A stretch of DNA of 64,000 bases from NCBI RefSeq assembly GCF_037076425.1, contig NZ_AP028127.1, positions 1,022,001 to 1,086,000 on the forward strand. The letters are read 5' to 3'. Origin of the DNA: Turicibacter faecis (GTDB lineage: Bacteria; Bacillota_I; Bacilli_A; MOL361; Turicibacteraceae). Of the stretch, positions 1 through 7,950 are shown in pieces (positions within the stretch are counted from its first letter, which is position 1; the number at the start of each line of letters is the position of its first letter). The notes beneath the pieces were generated by a model. The model saw only the letters and a program-made list of their open reading frames with translations, made no database searches and was not told the DNA's origin. The translations under genes were made by a program, and so were the position numbers.

Positions 1-1113
1 GGAATTGATGGCTTCCGTGTAGATGCTGTAGCCCATTTAGATCGCGACTTCTCATTTACTGATTCACATATGCCAAGTCATGGGAAATATAAAGAAGATT
101 GGTCAAAATTCTCTAACATGCCACTTGTTCATACTTACTTAAAAGAGTTAAATGAAAAAGTGTTATCTCATTATGATATTTTTACAGTTGGTGAAGTTGG
201 CGGAGGAGCGGATGTTAATGAGGCGCTTAAATACGCGGCGTATGATTCAAAAGAATTAGACATGGTATTTACGTTTGATCACTGCTGGGCAAACAATGGA
301 TATGACTCATTAAATGAAACATGGACTAATCGTGTGAACTTATATGACTTAAAACAAGTGTTTAAAAAATGGCAATTAGGATTACAAAATCGTGCTTGGA
401 ATCCACTTTATTGGTTAAACCACGATCATCCGCGTGTGATGTCACAATACGGTGAGGCAACACATTACCATAAAGAATCAGGAAAAATGTTAGCGACGTC
501 ATTATTAATGATGTGGGGAACACCATTTATCTATAACGGTGAGGAAATTGGGATGACAAACGCGGATCATTTAACATTTGATGATTATCATGATGTTTCG
601 ACAATTGAAAAAATTAAGAAATTATTAGGGGAAGGGCACCCAACGGAATTGATTGAACGTTATATTAAAGTGACTTCTCGTGATAATGCGCGAACACCAA
701 TGCAATGGGATCAAACGGAAAATGGTGGGTTTACAACGGGAACACCATGGATGAAAGTTAATCCAAATTATCAAACGATTAATGTGGCTTCACAATTAGA
801 GGACGAAGATTCATTATTTAATCACTATCGCCGTTTAATTGAGTTAAGACGTTTTAGTGACTATAAAGATATCATCGTTTATGGGGATTACCAGTTAGTA
901 GGTGAGCATCATCCAAATGTATACGCATATGTAAGAACATATGGGGATCGTCGATTATTAATCGTATCAAACTTCTTTGAAAAACCAACAACTATTTGTT
1001 TACCAGATTTAACAGCTAAACAAATGGTCATCTCAAACTATAAAGATTCATCAATGCATTTACCATGTTTAGAGTTAAGAGCTTATGAATCAATTGTTTT
1101 TGAATTAGTTTAA
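1..1113 (+). CDS. malL: alpha-glucosidase / oligo-1,6-glucosidase, GH13 (5' end outside window)
   Basis: Cytoplasmic glycoside hydrolase family 13 enzyme releasing glucose from the non-reducing ends of isomalto- or malto-oligosaccharides. The reading frame is open from base 1, so 370 codons are present and roughly the first 170-190 residues of a ~550-residue family member lie upstream of the window. GH13 region II with its nucleophile Asp (GFRVDAVAHL) is at residues 4-13, the acid/base Glu lies in GEVGG, and region IV is NHDHPR. SRDNARTPMQWD is typical of the MalL/oligo-1,6-glucosidase group; trehalose-6-phosphate hydrolase is a less likely alternative. The stop codon lies 7 bases before an IS element that separates the gene from a strong terminator at 2509-2559. 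Confidence 0.9.
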   Translation, partial: GIDGFRVDAVAHLDRDFSFTDSHMPSHGKYKEDWSKFSNMPLVHTYLKELNEKVLSHYDIFTVGEVGGGADVNEALKYAAYDSKELDMVFTFDHCWANNGYDSLNETWTNRVNLYDLKQVFKKWQLGLQNRAWNPLYWLNHDHPRVMSQYGEATHYHKESGKMLATSLLMMWGTPFIYNGEEIGMTNADHLTFDDYHDVSTIEKIKKLLGEGHPTELIERYIKVTSRDNARTPMQWDQTENGGFTTGTPWMKVNPNYQTINVASQLEDEDSLFNHYRRLIELRRFSDYKDIIVYGDYQLVGEHHPNVYAYVRTYGDRRLLIVSNFFEKPTTICLPDLTAKQMVISNYKDSSMHLPCLELRAYESIVFELV

Positions 1114-1119
1114 TTAATA

Positions 1120-2495
1120 CTATTAATGTGCAAAACTACTTCCAATTAATTTCCAGCTATAAAATACCAGTAAAAAAAGAAAAAACATTAACTTAAATCC
1201 CTGTATAATTAAGTCTCCTACAACCAATTAACGAGGGGGAATTAAGTTAATGTTCATGGATAGTATTATATCAGATTCAAATTCAATTTTCAAATTTTTA
1301 AAACAACTTGATTTAGATTTATTCTTATCTAAACCTCAGTTTAATCATGTTAACCAGTTTCTAAACTTGATGATTCAGGAAAATTATCAGGGGAAAATCT
1401 CTGCCGTTAAACACTGTCATCGGACAAGTTTTGGACGATTTTTAACGGATAGTCCTTGGGATGAGGAGGCGATCAGTCACCAGATTCAAACCTATGTTTT
1501 ATCCTGTATCTATCAGCGTTCTTATCAAACTCAACAACCTATTTACGTGATGGTTGATGATACGACTTGTGTTAAAACTAAACCTTCGTCACGGGCAACA
1601 CATCCTATTCAAGGATGTAGCTGGCACTTTTCTCATCTTCATCATCAACACGTTTATGGTCATCAATTTGTCGCCTTGATGCTTCAATGTGAGGATTTAA
1701 TTCTTCCTTATCAAATCATTCCCTATGAAAAAGAGAAACAGAGTAAAATCGAACTCGTTCGAAGAGCTCTGATGGAATTACCCAAACCTCCCTATAAAGG
1801 CTATGTCTTAGCGGATAGTTGGTATACGTGTGAAGCTCTCCTTCAAACGGCTAAGCAAGTCGGGTTTCATTATTTAGGAGCGATTAAAACGAATCGAATC
1901 ATTCTTCCTAAAGGTTACCGTCCCAACGGAATTCAACTGAAACAATTTGCGAAAACATTATCCCTTCATGATCTCGACTTAGTGACCGTCGGATCTGAGC
2001 GTTATTATACGTATCTATATAAGGGACGAATAAGAGGGGGACATGTCGTCCAAATCATTTTAAGTTGGCCCCAAACGGCTCCTTTGGAAGAAAAAGCTTT
2101 ACGTTGTTTTATGAGTCATGATTTGAAAATGTCTGCCAAACAACTACTTAAACACTATACTAAACGTTGGCCTATTGAAATTTTCTTCCGAGAAGTGAAG
2201 CAAAATTTCGGAATGGGGAACTATCAAATTCGAACTTTACAAGGGATTAAACGATTGATGTTAATGATTCAATTCGTTTACCTTTATTTAAAACGAATAA
2301 CGTTAAATAATCGTTGTTTGGGTGACAGTTTACGCCAGTGTCAACGAAAGCAAAAACAAGAATTAGTGAAATTAATTTATCATAAAGCTCAAAAAGGTGT
2401 GGAATTAAAAACCATTTTTGAAGAGTTGAAAATTGCATAGGGTAAGTGTATTTTCATTCCTTGGAAAATTTTTCTTAAAAATTGCACATTAATAG
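1120..2495 (+). mobile_element. IS4-type insertion sequence
   Basis: One complete IS of about 1.38 kb with a single intact transposase gene. The ends carry a perfect 14-bp inverted repeat: CTATTAATGTGCAA at 1120-1133 and its complement at 2482-2495. TTAATA at 1114-1119 and 2496-2501 could be a 6-bp target duplication. An alternative reading has 7-bp ends (TGTGCAA) with a TTAA target duplication, because TTAA also flanks that core on both sides; the AT-rich flanks prevent a firm choice. No second copy is in the window. Confidence 0.85.
1250..2440 (+). CDS. IS4-family DDE transposase
   Basis: Transposase of the surrounding IS, 396 residues, full length for the family. Visible catalytic features are the first Asp in the VDDTT segment (residues ~102-106), the second in VLADSWYTC (~187-195), and the Y-(2)-R-(3)-E-(6)-K signature in YTKRWPIEIFFREVK (~302-316) that defines IS4-like enzymes. 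A -10-like TATAAT lies at about 1204-1209 and a GAGGGGG ribosome site at ~1233-1239, which favours the ATG at 1250 over the one at 1256. No frameshift or stop is seen, so the element may still be active. Confidence 0.88.
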   Translation: MFMDSIISDSNSIFKFLKQLDLDLFLSKPQFNHVNQFLNLMIQENYQGKISAVKHCHRTSFGRFLTDSPWDEEAISHQIQTYVLSCIYQRSYQTQQPIYVMVDDTTCVKTKPSSRATHPIQGCSWHFSHLHHQHVYGHQFVALMLQCEDLILPYQIIPYEKEKQSKIELVRRALMELPKPPYKGYVLADSWYTCEALLQTAKQVGFHYLGAIKTNRIILPKGYRPNGIQLKQFAKTLSLHDLDLVTVGSERYYTYLYKGRIRGGHVVQIILSWPQTAPLEEKALRCFMSHDLKMSAKQLLKHYTKRWPIEIFFREVKQNFGMGNYQIRTLQGIKRLMLMIQFVYLYLKRITLNNRCLGDSLRQCQRKQKQELVKLIYHKAQKGVELKTIFEELKIA

Positions 2496-2508
2496 TTAAT
2501 ATTATTTT

Positions 2509-2559
2509 AAAAGAAAATACAGTATCAATACACTCTGACTTGATACTGTATTTTCTTTT
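2509..2559 (+). terminator. strong intrinsic terminator, probably the original malL terminator
   Basis: Perfect 20-bp inverted repeat (arms 2509-2528 and 2540-2559) around an 11-base loop. The ends are A-rich and T-rich, so it could act in both directions. It directly follows the IS and no other gene lies before it, so it most likely ended the malL transcript before insertion. Confidence 0.8.
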
Positions 2560-2560
2560 G

Positions 2561-2589
2561 TTGGTAAATGAGCGCGAATTGCGTATAAT
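2561..2589 (+). promoter_or_regulatory. sigma-A-type promoter for the small membrane protein gene
   Basis: TTGGTA (2561-2566), 17-base spacer, TATAAT (2584-2589). It lies directly after the terminator and reads towards the gene at 2812. Confidence 0.6.
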
Positions 2590-2811
2590 AGAGAAATCCG
2601 AGATAATTTTACTCAAGAAGACGCTCAAGGCTTTTAGCCAATCAAGGTGAACAGTCGTTTAGTTGCCCAATATAAGATTGATTGTGTAGCTAGATAGATA
2701 GAGGCGGGGTTCCTTTTGTGTTTTAAGCAGACATCCCTCATCCATAAAACATAAAAGGACGTTTGAGCGCATCCATGTGAAGGTCTTATTTGAATAGTGA
2801 AGGAGTTTACG
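2590..2811 (+). other. long untranslated leader (about 215 nt)
   Basis: No ORF with a ribosome site is apparent between the promoter and the gene at 2812. I did not recognise the conserved core of a known riboswitch class. The leader is much longer than the 85-codon-scale gene it precedes would need, so it may hold a structured regulator or a small RNA. Confidence 0.35.
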
Positions 2812-3054
2812 ATGAATCATATTTTACAATTATTAGTTGCGATCGTGTTCTTTTTTATCCTTTTTAAACAGTATAAAAAAACACATCAACCTCATCTTTT
2901 AGTGACACTACTGGCGTTAGTACTGATCGGTATTTGCCGACTAGTGGTTCCGCATCTTTCAAATCCCGCTATTCGGATAGGGGTTGTCTTTATTGCGGTA
3001 CTAAGTTGCGCCCTCAGTTATGGACTCATCTGCCGTGATGAAAAAAAACGGTAA
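2812..3054 (+). CDS. small membrane protein, three predicted helices
   Basis: 80-residue protein with hydrophobic segments at about residues 4-19, 30-46 and 53-73, separated by short basic loops (KQYKKTHQ, CRDEKKR). I do not recognise the family. A GTG at 2797 would give five more residues, but it overlaps the GAAGGAG ribosome site; the ATG at 2812 is correctly spaced and was chosen. It stands alone between its promoter and a terminator that begins at its stop codon. Cytoplasmic-membrane location is inferred from hydrophobicity only. Confidence 0.65.
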   Translation: MNHILQLLVAIVFFFILFKQYKKTHQPHLLVTLLALVLIGICRLVVPHLSNPAIRIGVVFIAVLSCALSYGLICRDEKKR

Positions 3055-3086
3055 GGGGTTAGCCTTCATGGCTAACTCCTTTTTTT
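3054..3086 (+). terminator. intrinsic terminator
   Basis: Stem of about 10 bp (GGGGTTAGCC / GGCTAACTCC) with a TTCAT loop, followed by eight T. Confidence 0.85.
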
Positions 3087-3369
3087 ATCAAAATGAAAAC
3101 TTAAGTGTGAAGGCGTCATATAGTAGTAGGGGAGAAACTTATTCTTCTTCCTTAGGGTGCTTTGAAATGGCTGCAAGAGGCGATCTATTATAAATGAAAT
3201 TCTGTTAAAGTAAATCACCTCATGTATGTGATTAACTGAAAATTTAACGGAAGAATAGGCGTTGATCTATTATTATTAAGGTTTTATTGAATAGGATAGA
3301 GTAGGCAGAAAATGTAGCTATTTTAAAGTAGGATAAGAAGCTAGGAACTCTCTGATTTGAGGTGAAACA
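3087..3369 (+). other. intergenic region with nested inverted repeats
   Basis: No gene seen. At 3204-3248 two inverted repeats are nested: GTTAAA/TTTAAC outside and AATCAC/GTGATT (3213-3218, 3228-3233) inside. This could be an operator or RNA structure upstream of the MazF-like operon; the function is unknown. Confidence 0.35.
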
Positions 3370-3579
3370 ATGGTTAATCGAGGCAAAGACGGCTGGAATA
3401 AAGGAATGTTACAAAAAGAAAAAACGTCTTCCAAAAGTACGCGTAGCGTAAAAAAAACGCCTCTTCAACAATTTGATGTCGCGGCTTTCTTCGAGGAAAA
3501 TTTGTTTGATATTATTGACCTAGAAGAAAATCGTTCAGGTGTCAAAGAGTTTGAAGATGCTGTGAAGAAGGATGAATAA
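3370..3579 (+). CDS. small protein upstream of MazF-like toxin; candidate antitoxin
   Basis: 69 residues with a basic, Ser/Thr/Lys-rich first half and an acidic second half (FFEENLFDIIDLEENR, then KEFEDAVKKDE). No MazE or AbrB DNA-binding fold is recognised. An AGGTGA ribosome site precedes the ATG. Its stop codon overlaps the start of the MazF-like gene (TAATG), so the two are translationally coupled. An acidic, probably disordered tail is a common way for antitoxins to mask MazF-type toxins, so an antitoxin role is plausible, but this rests on position and composition only. Confidence 0.6.
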   Translation: MVNRGKDGWNKGMLQKEKTSSKSTRSVKKTPLQQFDVAAFFEENLFDIIDLEENRSGVKEFEDAVKKDE

Positions 3580-4130
3580 TGGAGCTCCCTCGACTTGTTC
3601 AAAGTAAAGATATTCATCGAGGGAAAATCTTTTATGTTGCCTTACCGTATACGCAGGGAAGACCGTTTCGGTTTGTTGAAAAGGACGGACAATACGAGGA
3701 TTTGTATCGTATTATTGAGCGACCAGATGGATTTAAGGGGGTTTTTGAACCTGAGACCGGGAAGCGCCGTTCGGAAAATCTAGAAGTTGTAACAGGTATT
3801 AAATTACGCCCATGTATCGTCATTCAAAAAGATCAGTATAACCATAATGAGAAGTATCCATTTGTTGTCGTGTTACCCATTGCGACATTAACGAAGGAAC
3901 ATAAACAACGCCCGATTTTTAAGCGATTAATTGAGCATAATGATTTGGATCAATTCTATTATCTTGGAAATGATTGTTATATTACAGTCAATGATCCGAA
4001 ACGTGTGTATAAAAATACGTTATTCTATGTTGAAGGACGTTTAAAAATTGAGGAAAGTGACATCGATATGGATGAATTAATGATGCGCTTTGCAGAATGC
4101 TTAGCCGTCAAAAAAATACGTTCTGAATAA
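3579..4130 (+). CDS. PemK/MazF-like toxin (putative mRNA interferase)
   Basis: 183 residues. The segments match the PemK/MazF barrel in order: RGKIFYVALPY (residues ~14-24), RPCIVIQKDQYN (~78-89), VVVLPIATLTKEHK (~96-109), YITVNDPKRVYKN (~134-146). The conserved Arg after the first loop and the Thr in the ATLT segment correspond to residues important for RNA cleavage in MazF. It is about 65 residues longer than classical MazF (~115), mainly through an insertion of some 45 residues between the first strand and RPCIVIQ. It overlaps the upstream small gene by one base and is followed by a terminator, giving a two-gene unit. It could instead be a non-toxic PemK-fold RNA-binding protein. Confidence 0.7.
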   Translation: MELPRLVQSKDIHRGKIFYVALPYTQGRPFRFVEKDGQYEDLYRIIERPDGFKGVFEPETGKRRSENLEVVTGIKLRPCIVIQKDQYNHNEKYPFVVVLPIATLTKEHKQRPIFKRLIEHNDLDQFYYLGNDCYITVNDPKRVYKNTLFYVEGRLKIEESDIDMDELMMRFAECLAVKKIRSE

Positions 4131-4147
4131 GTAAGGGATACTTGCAA

Positions 4148-4176
4148 GAAAGGGATGCGTCAGGCGTCCCTTTTTG
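4148..4176 (+). terminator. intrinsic terminator
   Basis: Hairpin AAGGGATGC / GGCGTCCCTT with a short loop, followed by TTTTT. Confidence 0.8.
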
Positions 4177-4335
4177 TTGCTAAAAAAGTCGAATATTTAT
4201 TTAAAATAGTTTGCATTCTATTAAGAATATGATAAATTAGTTATGCTAGATTGAATTAAACAATGGATATTCATCATGCGATTGATGTTGCATTGTGTGG
4301 TGGATATGATGAGAATAAAGGGGCAGAATAAAAAG

Positions 4336-5976
4336 ATGACAGCAAAGAAAATGTTAAAACGACCAGAGATGAAACAACTGATTGAAAAAGTAAAGATGTT
4401 AAGCCCATTTGAATTAAAGGATGAATTTATTAAAATGGCGCAGAAATCGAAGGAGTTGGGGACCCCGAAAATTTTAAATGCCGGACGTGGAAATCCGAAC
4501 TGGACAGCGGCAACACCAAGGCAGGCCTTCTTTTCACTAGGACAATTTGCCGTTCTTGAGTCCCAATTAACATGGTGTGAAGGAGATTTGGCGGGAATGC
4601 CACAAAAAGAGGGAGCCTATGAACGCTTTTTGGCTTATCTTGCGAAGCACCCGGATGAATATGGGATGGATTTATTAAAACAGGTTGTAGAGTATGGAAT
4701 TGATGTGCATCAATTTGATCCGGATGAATGGGTATTTGAGTTAGTAGATGGGATTATTGGTGATAATTATCCGGTTCCTGATCGTATGCTTGTCCAAACG
4801 GAGCGTGTGGTGAAGGACTATTTAATTAAGGAAATGGGGGGCGATTCTCAAACAGCGACGCATGAGTTATTTGCCGTTGAAGGTGGAACGGCAGCGATGT
4901 GTTATATCATCGACTCGTTAAAGTCAAATTATTTATTAAAACCAAAAGATAAGATTGCATTATTTGTTCCTATTTTTACTCCTTATCTTGAAATTGCAAC
5001 GTTACCATCAAACGAATTTGAAATGGTGTTCATTCATGCCTCGGCGGTGAATGAGGAAGGGGTACCGACGTGGCAATATCCAAAAGAGGAGTTAGATAAA
5101 TTAAAGGATACGGATATTAAGTTAGCGTTTGTCGTTAATCCAAGTAACCCACCTGCCGTCGCCATGAATGAGGAGACGCTTGCGTATTTAGAAGAAATCG
5201 TAACAAAGCATCACCCTAAATTAATGATTGTTACAGATGATGTTTATGGAACGTTTTGCGATGGATTTAAGTCATTGATGATTACGATGCCTTATCATAC
5301 ACTAGGTGTTTATTCTTACTCTAAATATTTTGGGGTGACAGGATGGCGTTTAGGTCTGATTGCACTAGCAAAAGAGAATGTTTATAATCAGTTGATTAAA
5401 GAATTAAGTAAGGAAGAACAAGAAAAGTTAGTAGAACGATATGAGGCGTTAACGACTAACCCGAAAGAGATCTCATTTATTGACCGTCTTGTAGCAGATA
5501 GTCGTCAAGTGGCGTTAAATCATACAGCGGGACTATCAACCCCTCAACAGGTTCAGATGGCTATTTTTTCAGTTTTTGCATTGCTTGATGAAAAAAATCG
5601 CTATAAAGAGCAAACGAAGGCGATTTGTCGCCATCGCGAGCAGTTAATTTATCAAGAGTTAAAGGATTATCCTTACTTAGAAAATGAATTAAATACGGCT
5701 TATTATAATAAGTATGATTTACTTGTCTGGGCGAAGTTAAAGTACGGGGAATCTTTTGCGACATATTTAAAAAACGAACGGAGTGCGCTTGAATTTTTAT
5801 TTGACCTTGCACGACGCTATGGAATTGTCCTATTAAACGGGAGCGGGTTTGAAGGTCCTGCTTGGTCGATTCGTGTGTCACTGGCTAATTTAAATGACGT
5901 TGATTACACTAAAATTGGTCAGGCGATTAATGAGCTCTTCGAGGAGTACGCGAATGATTGGAAAAACGGGCAATAA
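4336..5976 (+). CDS. aspD: aspartate 4-decarboxylase / aspartate aminotransferase (PLP, fold type I)
   Basis: Converts L-aspartate to L-alanine and CO2. With an aspartate/alanine exchanger this can generate proton-motive force and acid resistance, but no such antiporter is in this window. Length (546 residues) matches bacterial Asd/AspD (~530-550). The N-terminal region has the family's LSPFELKDEFI and NAGRGNPNW motifs. The PLP lysine is in YSYSKYFGVTGWRLG near residue 330, and NPSNPP precedes it. A longer frame opens at 4276, but the ATG at 4336 follows AAAGGGG and removes a non-conserved 20-residue extension. The gene is monocistronic, with a terminator after it. Confidence 0.9.
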   Translation: MTAKKMLKRPEMKQLIEKVKMLSPFELKDEFIKMAQKSKELGTPKILNAGRGNPNWTAATPRQAFFSLGQFAVLESQLTWCEGDLAGMPQKEGAYERFLAYLAKHPDEYGMDLLKQVVEYGIDVHQFDPDEWVFELVDGIIGDNYPVPDRMLVQTERVVKDYLIKEMGGDSQTATHELFAVEGGTAAMCYIIDSLKSNYLLKPKDKIALFVPIFTPYLEIATLPSNEFEMVFIHASAVNEEGVPTWQYPKEELDKLKDTDIKLAFVVNPSNPPAVAMNEETLAYLEEIVTKHHPKLMIVTDDVYGTFCDGFKSLMITMPYHTLGVYSYSKYFGVTGWRLGLIALAKENVYNQLIKELSKEEQEKLVERYEALTTNPKEISFIDRLVADSRQVALNHTAGLSTPQQVQMAIFSVFALLDEKNRYKEQTKAICRHREQLIYQELKDYPYLENELNTAYYNKYDLLVWAKLKYGESFATYLKNERSALEFLFDLARRYGIVLLNGSGFEGPAWSIRVSLANLNDVDYTKIGQAINELFEEYANDWKNGQ

Positions 5977-6000
5977 TCCGTCTACATTATGAGAGAAAAA

Positions 6001-6034
6001 TGCCATCCTTTAAATAAAAGGAAGGCGTTTTTTT
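6001..6034 (+). terminator. intrinsic terminator
   Basis: GCCATCCTTT / AAAGGAAGGC hairpin with one mismatch and a run of eight T. Confidence 0.75.
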
Positions 6035-6171
6035 TATATTCGGTATATAATAGAAAAGTAGCAATCAATCGGTGAGAGATTTTTAACGCCTTTATTAAGA
6101 TTAAGGGCCTGTTTGTAAAAAGATGAAAGATAGTTTCATAGATAGAATGAAAACAGATTGGAGGAAATAGA

Positions 6172-6654
6172 GTGTCAAAGGTAAAAACAAATGCGATGAG
6201 ATGGTTGGACCAACACAAAATTGGTTATGATGTACTGGCCTACGAGGTTAAAGATGGAGCTGTCGATGGGATTTCCGTGGCAGCGAAGGTGGGCCGCCCC
6301 GTAGAAGTTGTTTTTAAAACATTGGTGACAAGAGGGGCGAGTAAAGCTATTTATGTGTTTGTCATCCCCGTTGCTAAAGAGCTCGATTTAAAAAAGGCTG
6401 CTAAAGCGGTCAACGAGAAAAAAATTGAACTCATTGCTGTCAACGAAATCAATAAACTAACGGGCTATATCCGAGGTGGATGTTCACCTATTGGGATGAA
6501 GAAGTCTTATCCGACACTTATCGACTCGACGGCGATGGCGCTTCCGACCTTTATTGTAAGTGCCGGAAAAATCGGTTTTCAATTAGAGCTCGATCCACAG
6601 GTTCTAAGTCGACTATTAGATGCCCAGTTTCTAGAGGTGACGATGGAGGATTAA
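6172..6654 (+). CDS. ybaK: YbaK/EbsC-family aminoacyl-tRNA deacylase
   Basis: Cytoplasmic editing enzyme that hydrolyses mischarged tRNA, classically Cys-tRNA(Pro). The 160-residue length fits the family. The catalytic lysine lies in VFKTLV (residues ~47-52), and the family signature GYIRGGCSPIGMKK is at ~101-114. The start is GTG at 6172, placed by the GGAGGAAATA ribosome site; the promoter -10 is probably the TATAAT near 6046. It ends 3 bases before the DUF1294 gene, so the two are co-transcribed. Confidence 0.9.
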   Translation: MSKVKTNAMRWLDQHKIGYDVLAYEVKDGAVDGISVAAKVGRPVEVVFKTLVTRGASKAIYVFVIPVAKELDLKKAAKAVNEKKIELIAVNEINKLTGYIRGGCSPIGMKKSYPTLIDSTAMALPTFIVSAGKIGFQLELDPQVLSRLLDAQFLEVTMED

Positions 6655-6657
6655 TAC

Positions 6658-6927
6658 ATGGGTTGGATTTTTTTACTTACGGTTAACTGTTTAGGATATG
6701 CCCTCATGGCGATTGATAAGCGAAAAGCTTGTCGTGGGGAATGGAGAATAAGCGAGCGATCATTATTTTTGTGCGCGTTTTGCTTTGGGAGTTTTGGCGT
6801 TTATGCGGGGATGCACAGTTGTCGGCATAAGACAAAGCATCGATCGTTTCAAGTTTGGATTCCCTTTTTAATGGCGATGCAAACCTGGATCATCTTAAAA
6901 TTGTATACAGGATCCGGCCTTAGTTAA
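6658..6927 (+). CDS. DUF1294 membrane protein
   Basis: 89 residues with three hydrophobic stretches. The DUF1294 signature is visible: MAIDKRKACRGEWRISERSL followed by GSFGVYAGM and the RHKTKH motif. Function is unknown; the family lies in the cytoplasmic membrane. The GGAGG ribosome site sits inside the end of ybaK, which supports co-expression. Confidence 0.85.
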   Translation: MGWIFLLTVNCLGYALMAIDKRKACRGEWRISERSLFLCAFCFGSFGVYAGMHSCRHKTKHRSFQVWIPFLMAMQTWIILKLYTGSGLS

Positions 6928-7009
6928 AGAGTTTTTTCTTCAGAGAAGGTCATGCCACCCTCATCCTTGCATATAATTAAGGTAAGGTGCAAGAAGGGAT
7001 GTGAGGGGG

Positions 7010-7369
7010 ATGATGAAGGACTTAGAGACAATTCGTCATCAACGAAGAGGGTTTGTTCGTGTGAAGCTATTAATTGAATATTTAGATCAACTCGCAGAAC
7101 TGAAACAACTCGAAATGGGAACCTACGAAGCAAGCGACGGGGCATTAGTGAACTATGTGGTCGTTGCTAAAGGCTGGAATCATTTTGGCTCATATATTCA
7201 ACTGTTATATGTTCCGCGTTCCTACGGAAAGCGATATCGCTTTTTACTTGGGGAGGTCGAGGGGACAGTTGATCAATATGAGCAGTTTGACTGTTATCTT
7301 TCAGACGCGATTCCAATGACAGAAACATTAATCGATTATATCGTGGATAAAAGTCAACATTTATCATGA
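7010..7369 (+). CDS. hypothetical protein, about 119 residues
   Basis: No family recognised. It is soluble-looking and rich in Tyr, Gln and Leu, with no signal peptide or membrane helix. Start uncertain: GTG 7001 lies inside the GTGAGGGGG ribosome-site region; ATG 7010 or 7013 is more likely. A TATAAT at about 6972-6977 could be the promoter -10, suggesting its own transcript about 80 bases after the DUF1294 gene. Confidence 0.6.
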   Translation: MMKDLETIRHQRRGFVRVKLLIEYLDQLAELKQLEMGTYEASDGALVNYVVVAKGWNHFGSYIQLLYVPRSYGKRYRFLLGEVEGTVDQYEQFDCYLSDAIPMTETLIDYIVDKSQHLS

Positions 7370-7539
7370 GAGCGCGTGGAAGGGGGATGCCGTAATAGAT
7401 ACCTTTTGGGACATTAAGTGAATCGGCCGTTTCAGTTTATAAGATGTTGGTGGTAAAGTTTTATGGCACTTGGTGTCCTTATATCGTCACTCGGGCGCTA
7501 GTGGGTTTAGTGGTTGACAAAGGAAAGGTGGACGAGGTA

Positions 7540-7905
7540 ATGAATATGGATGGAGTAGCTTTTTATAGTTGTTTGTCGTTAGCGGGGCTATTTTTCCTTT
7601 TAGCACTACTTTTAATGTTACTAGGTGAAAAGGGTGCCATATTAATTAGTGGATTTAATACCTGGCCAAAGTCTAAGCGGGACATGTATGATAAACGGAA
7701 GTTAGTAAGCGATCAAGCTCGTTTATTATGGATTTGGGCGATTATTTTGAGTATGGGTGCCGTGTTATCCTATTTTATTTCACCCTATTTTGGGCTGGTA
7801 GCATTTATTTTATGGTTGATTCTAGCGTTTAAAGACGTTCATTGGGATGCTAATCGGGCCTTTGAAAAATATCGGAAATCACCTCATTCGGAACATAAAA
7901 AATAA
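7540..7905 (+). CDS. DUF3784 membrane protein
   Basis: 121 residues with three membrane helices. Between helices 1 and 2 it carries the DUF3784 core ISGFNTWPKSKRDMYDKRKL, which in this family follows the first helix. A frame is open from 7444, but AGGAAAGGTG at 7521-7530 correctly precedes the ATG at 7540, and family members begin just before the first helix. Function unknown. It converges on the acetyltransferase gene across a shared terminator. Confidence 0.8.
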   Translation: MNMDGVAFYSCLSLAGLFFLLALLLMLLGEKGAILISGFNTWPKSKRDMYDKRKLVSDQARLLWIWAIILSMGAVLSYFISPYFGLVAFILWLILAFKDVHWDANRAFEKYRKSPHSEHKK

Positions 7906-7911
7906 AATGAT

Positions 7912-7950
7912 AAAAAAATAAAAAGGGGATTCCCTTTTTATTTTTTTTAT
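7912..7950. terminator. bidirectional terminator
   Basis: AAAAAGGG / CCCTTTTT hairpin with a GATT loop, flanked by A-rich and T-rich tracts, between convergent genes. Confidence 0.75.

Noticed and set aside
2389-2628. Minus-strand ORF of 79 codons across the IS right end
   Set aside because: It crosses the inverted repeat and the terminator stem, lacks a ribosome site and has no protein-like pattern.
7444-7539. Upstream extension of the DUF3784 gene containing GTWCPYIV, resembling a thioredoxin CxxC region
   Set aside because: Only one Cys is present, there is no ribosome site, and the family starts at the first helix; the extension is untranslated leader.
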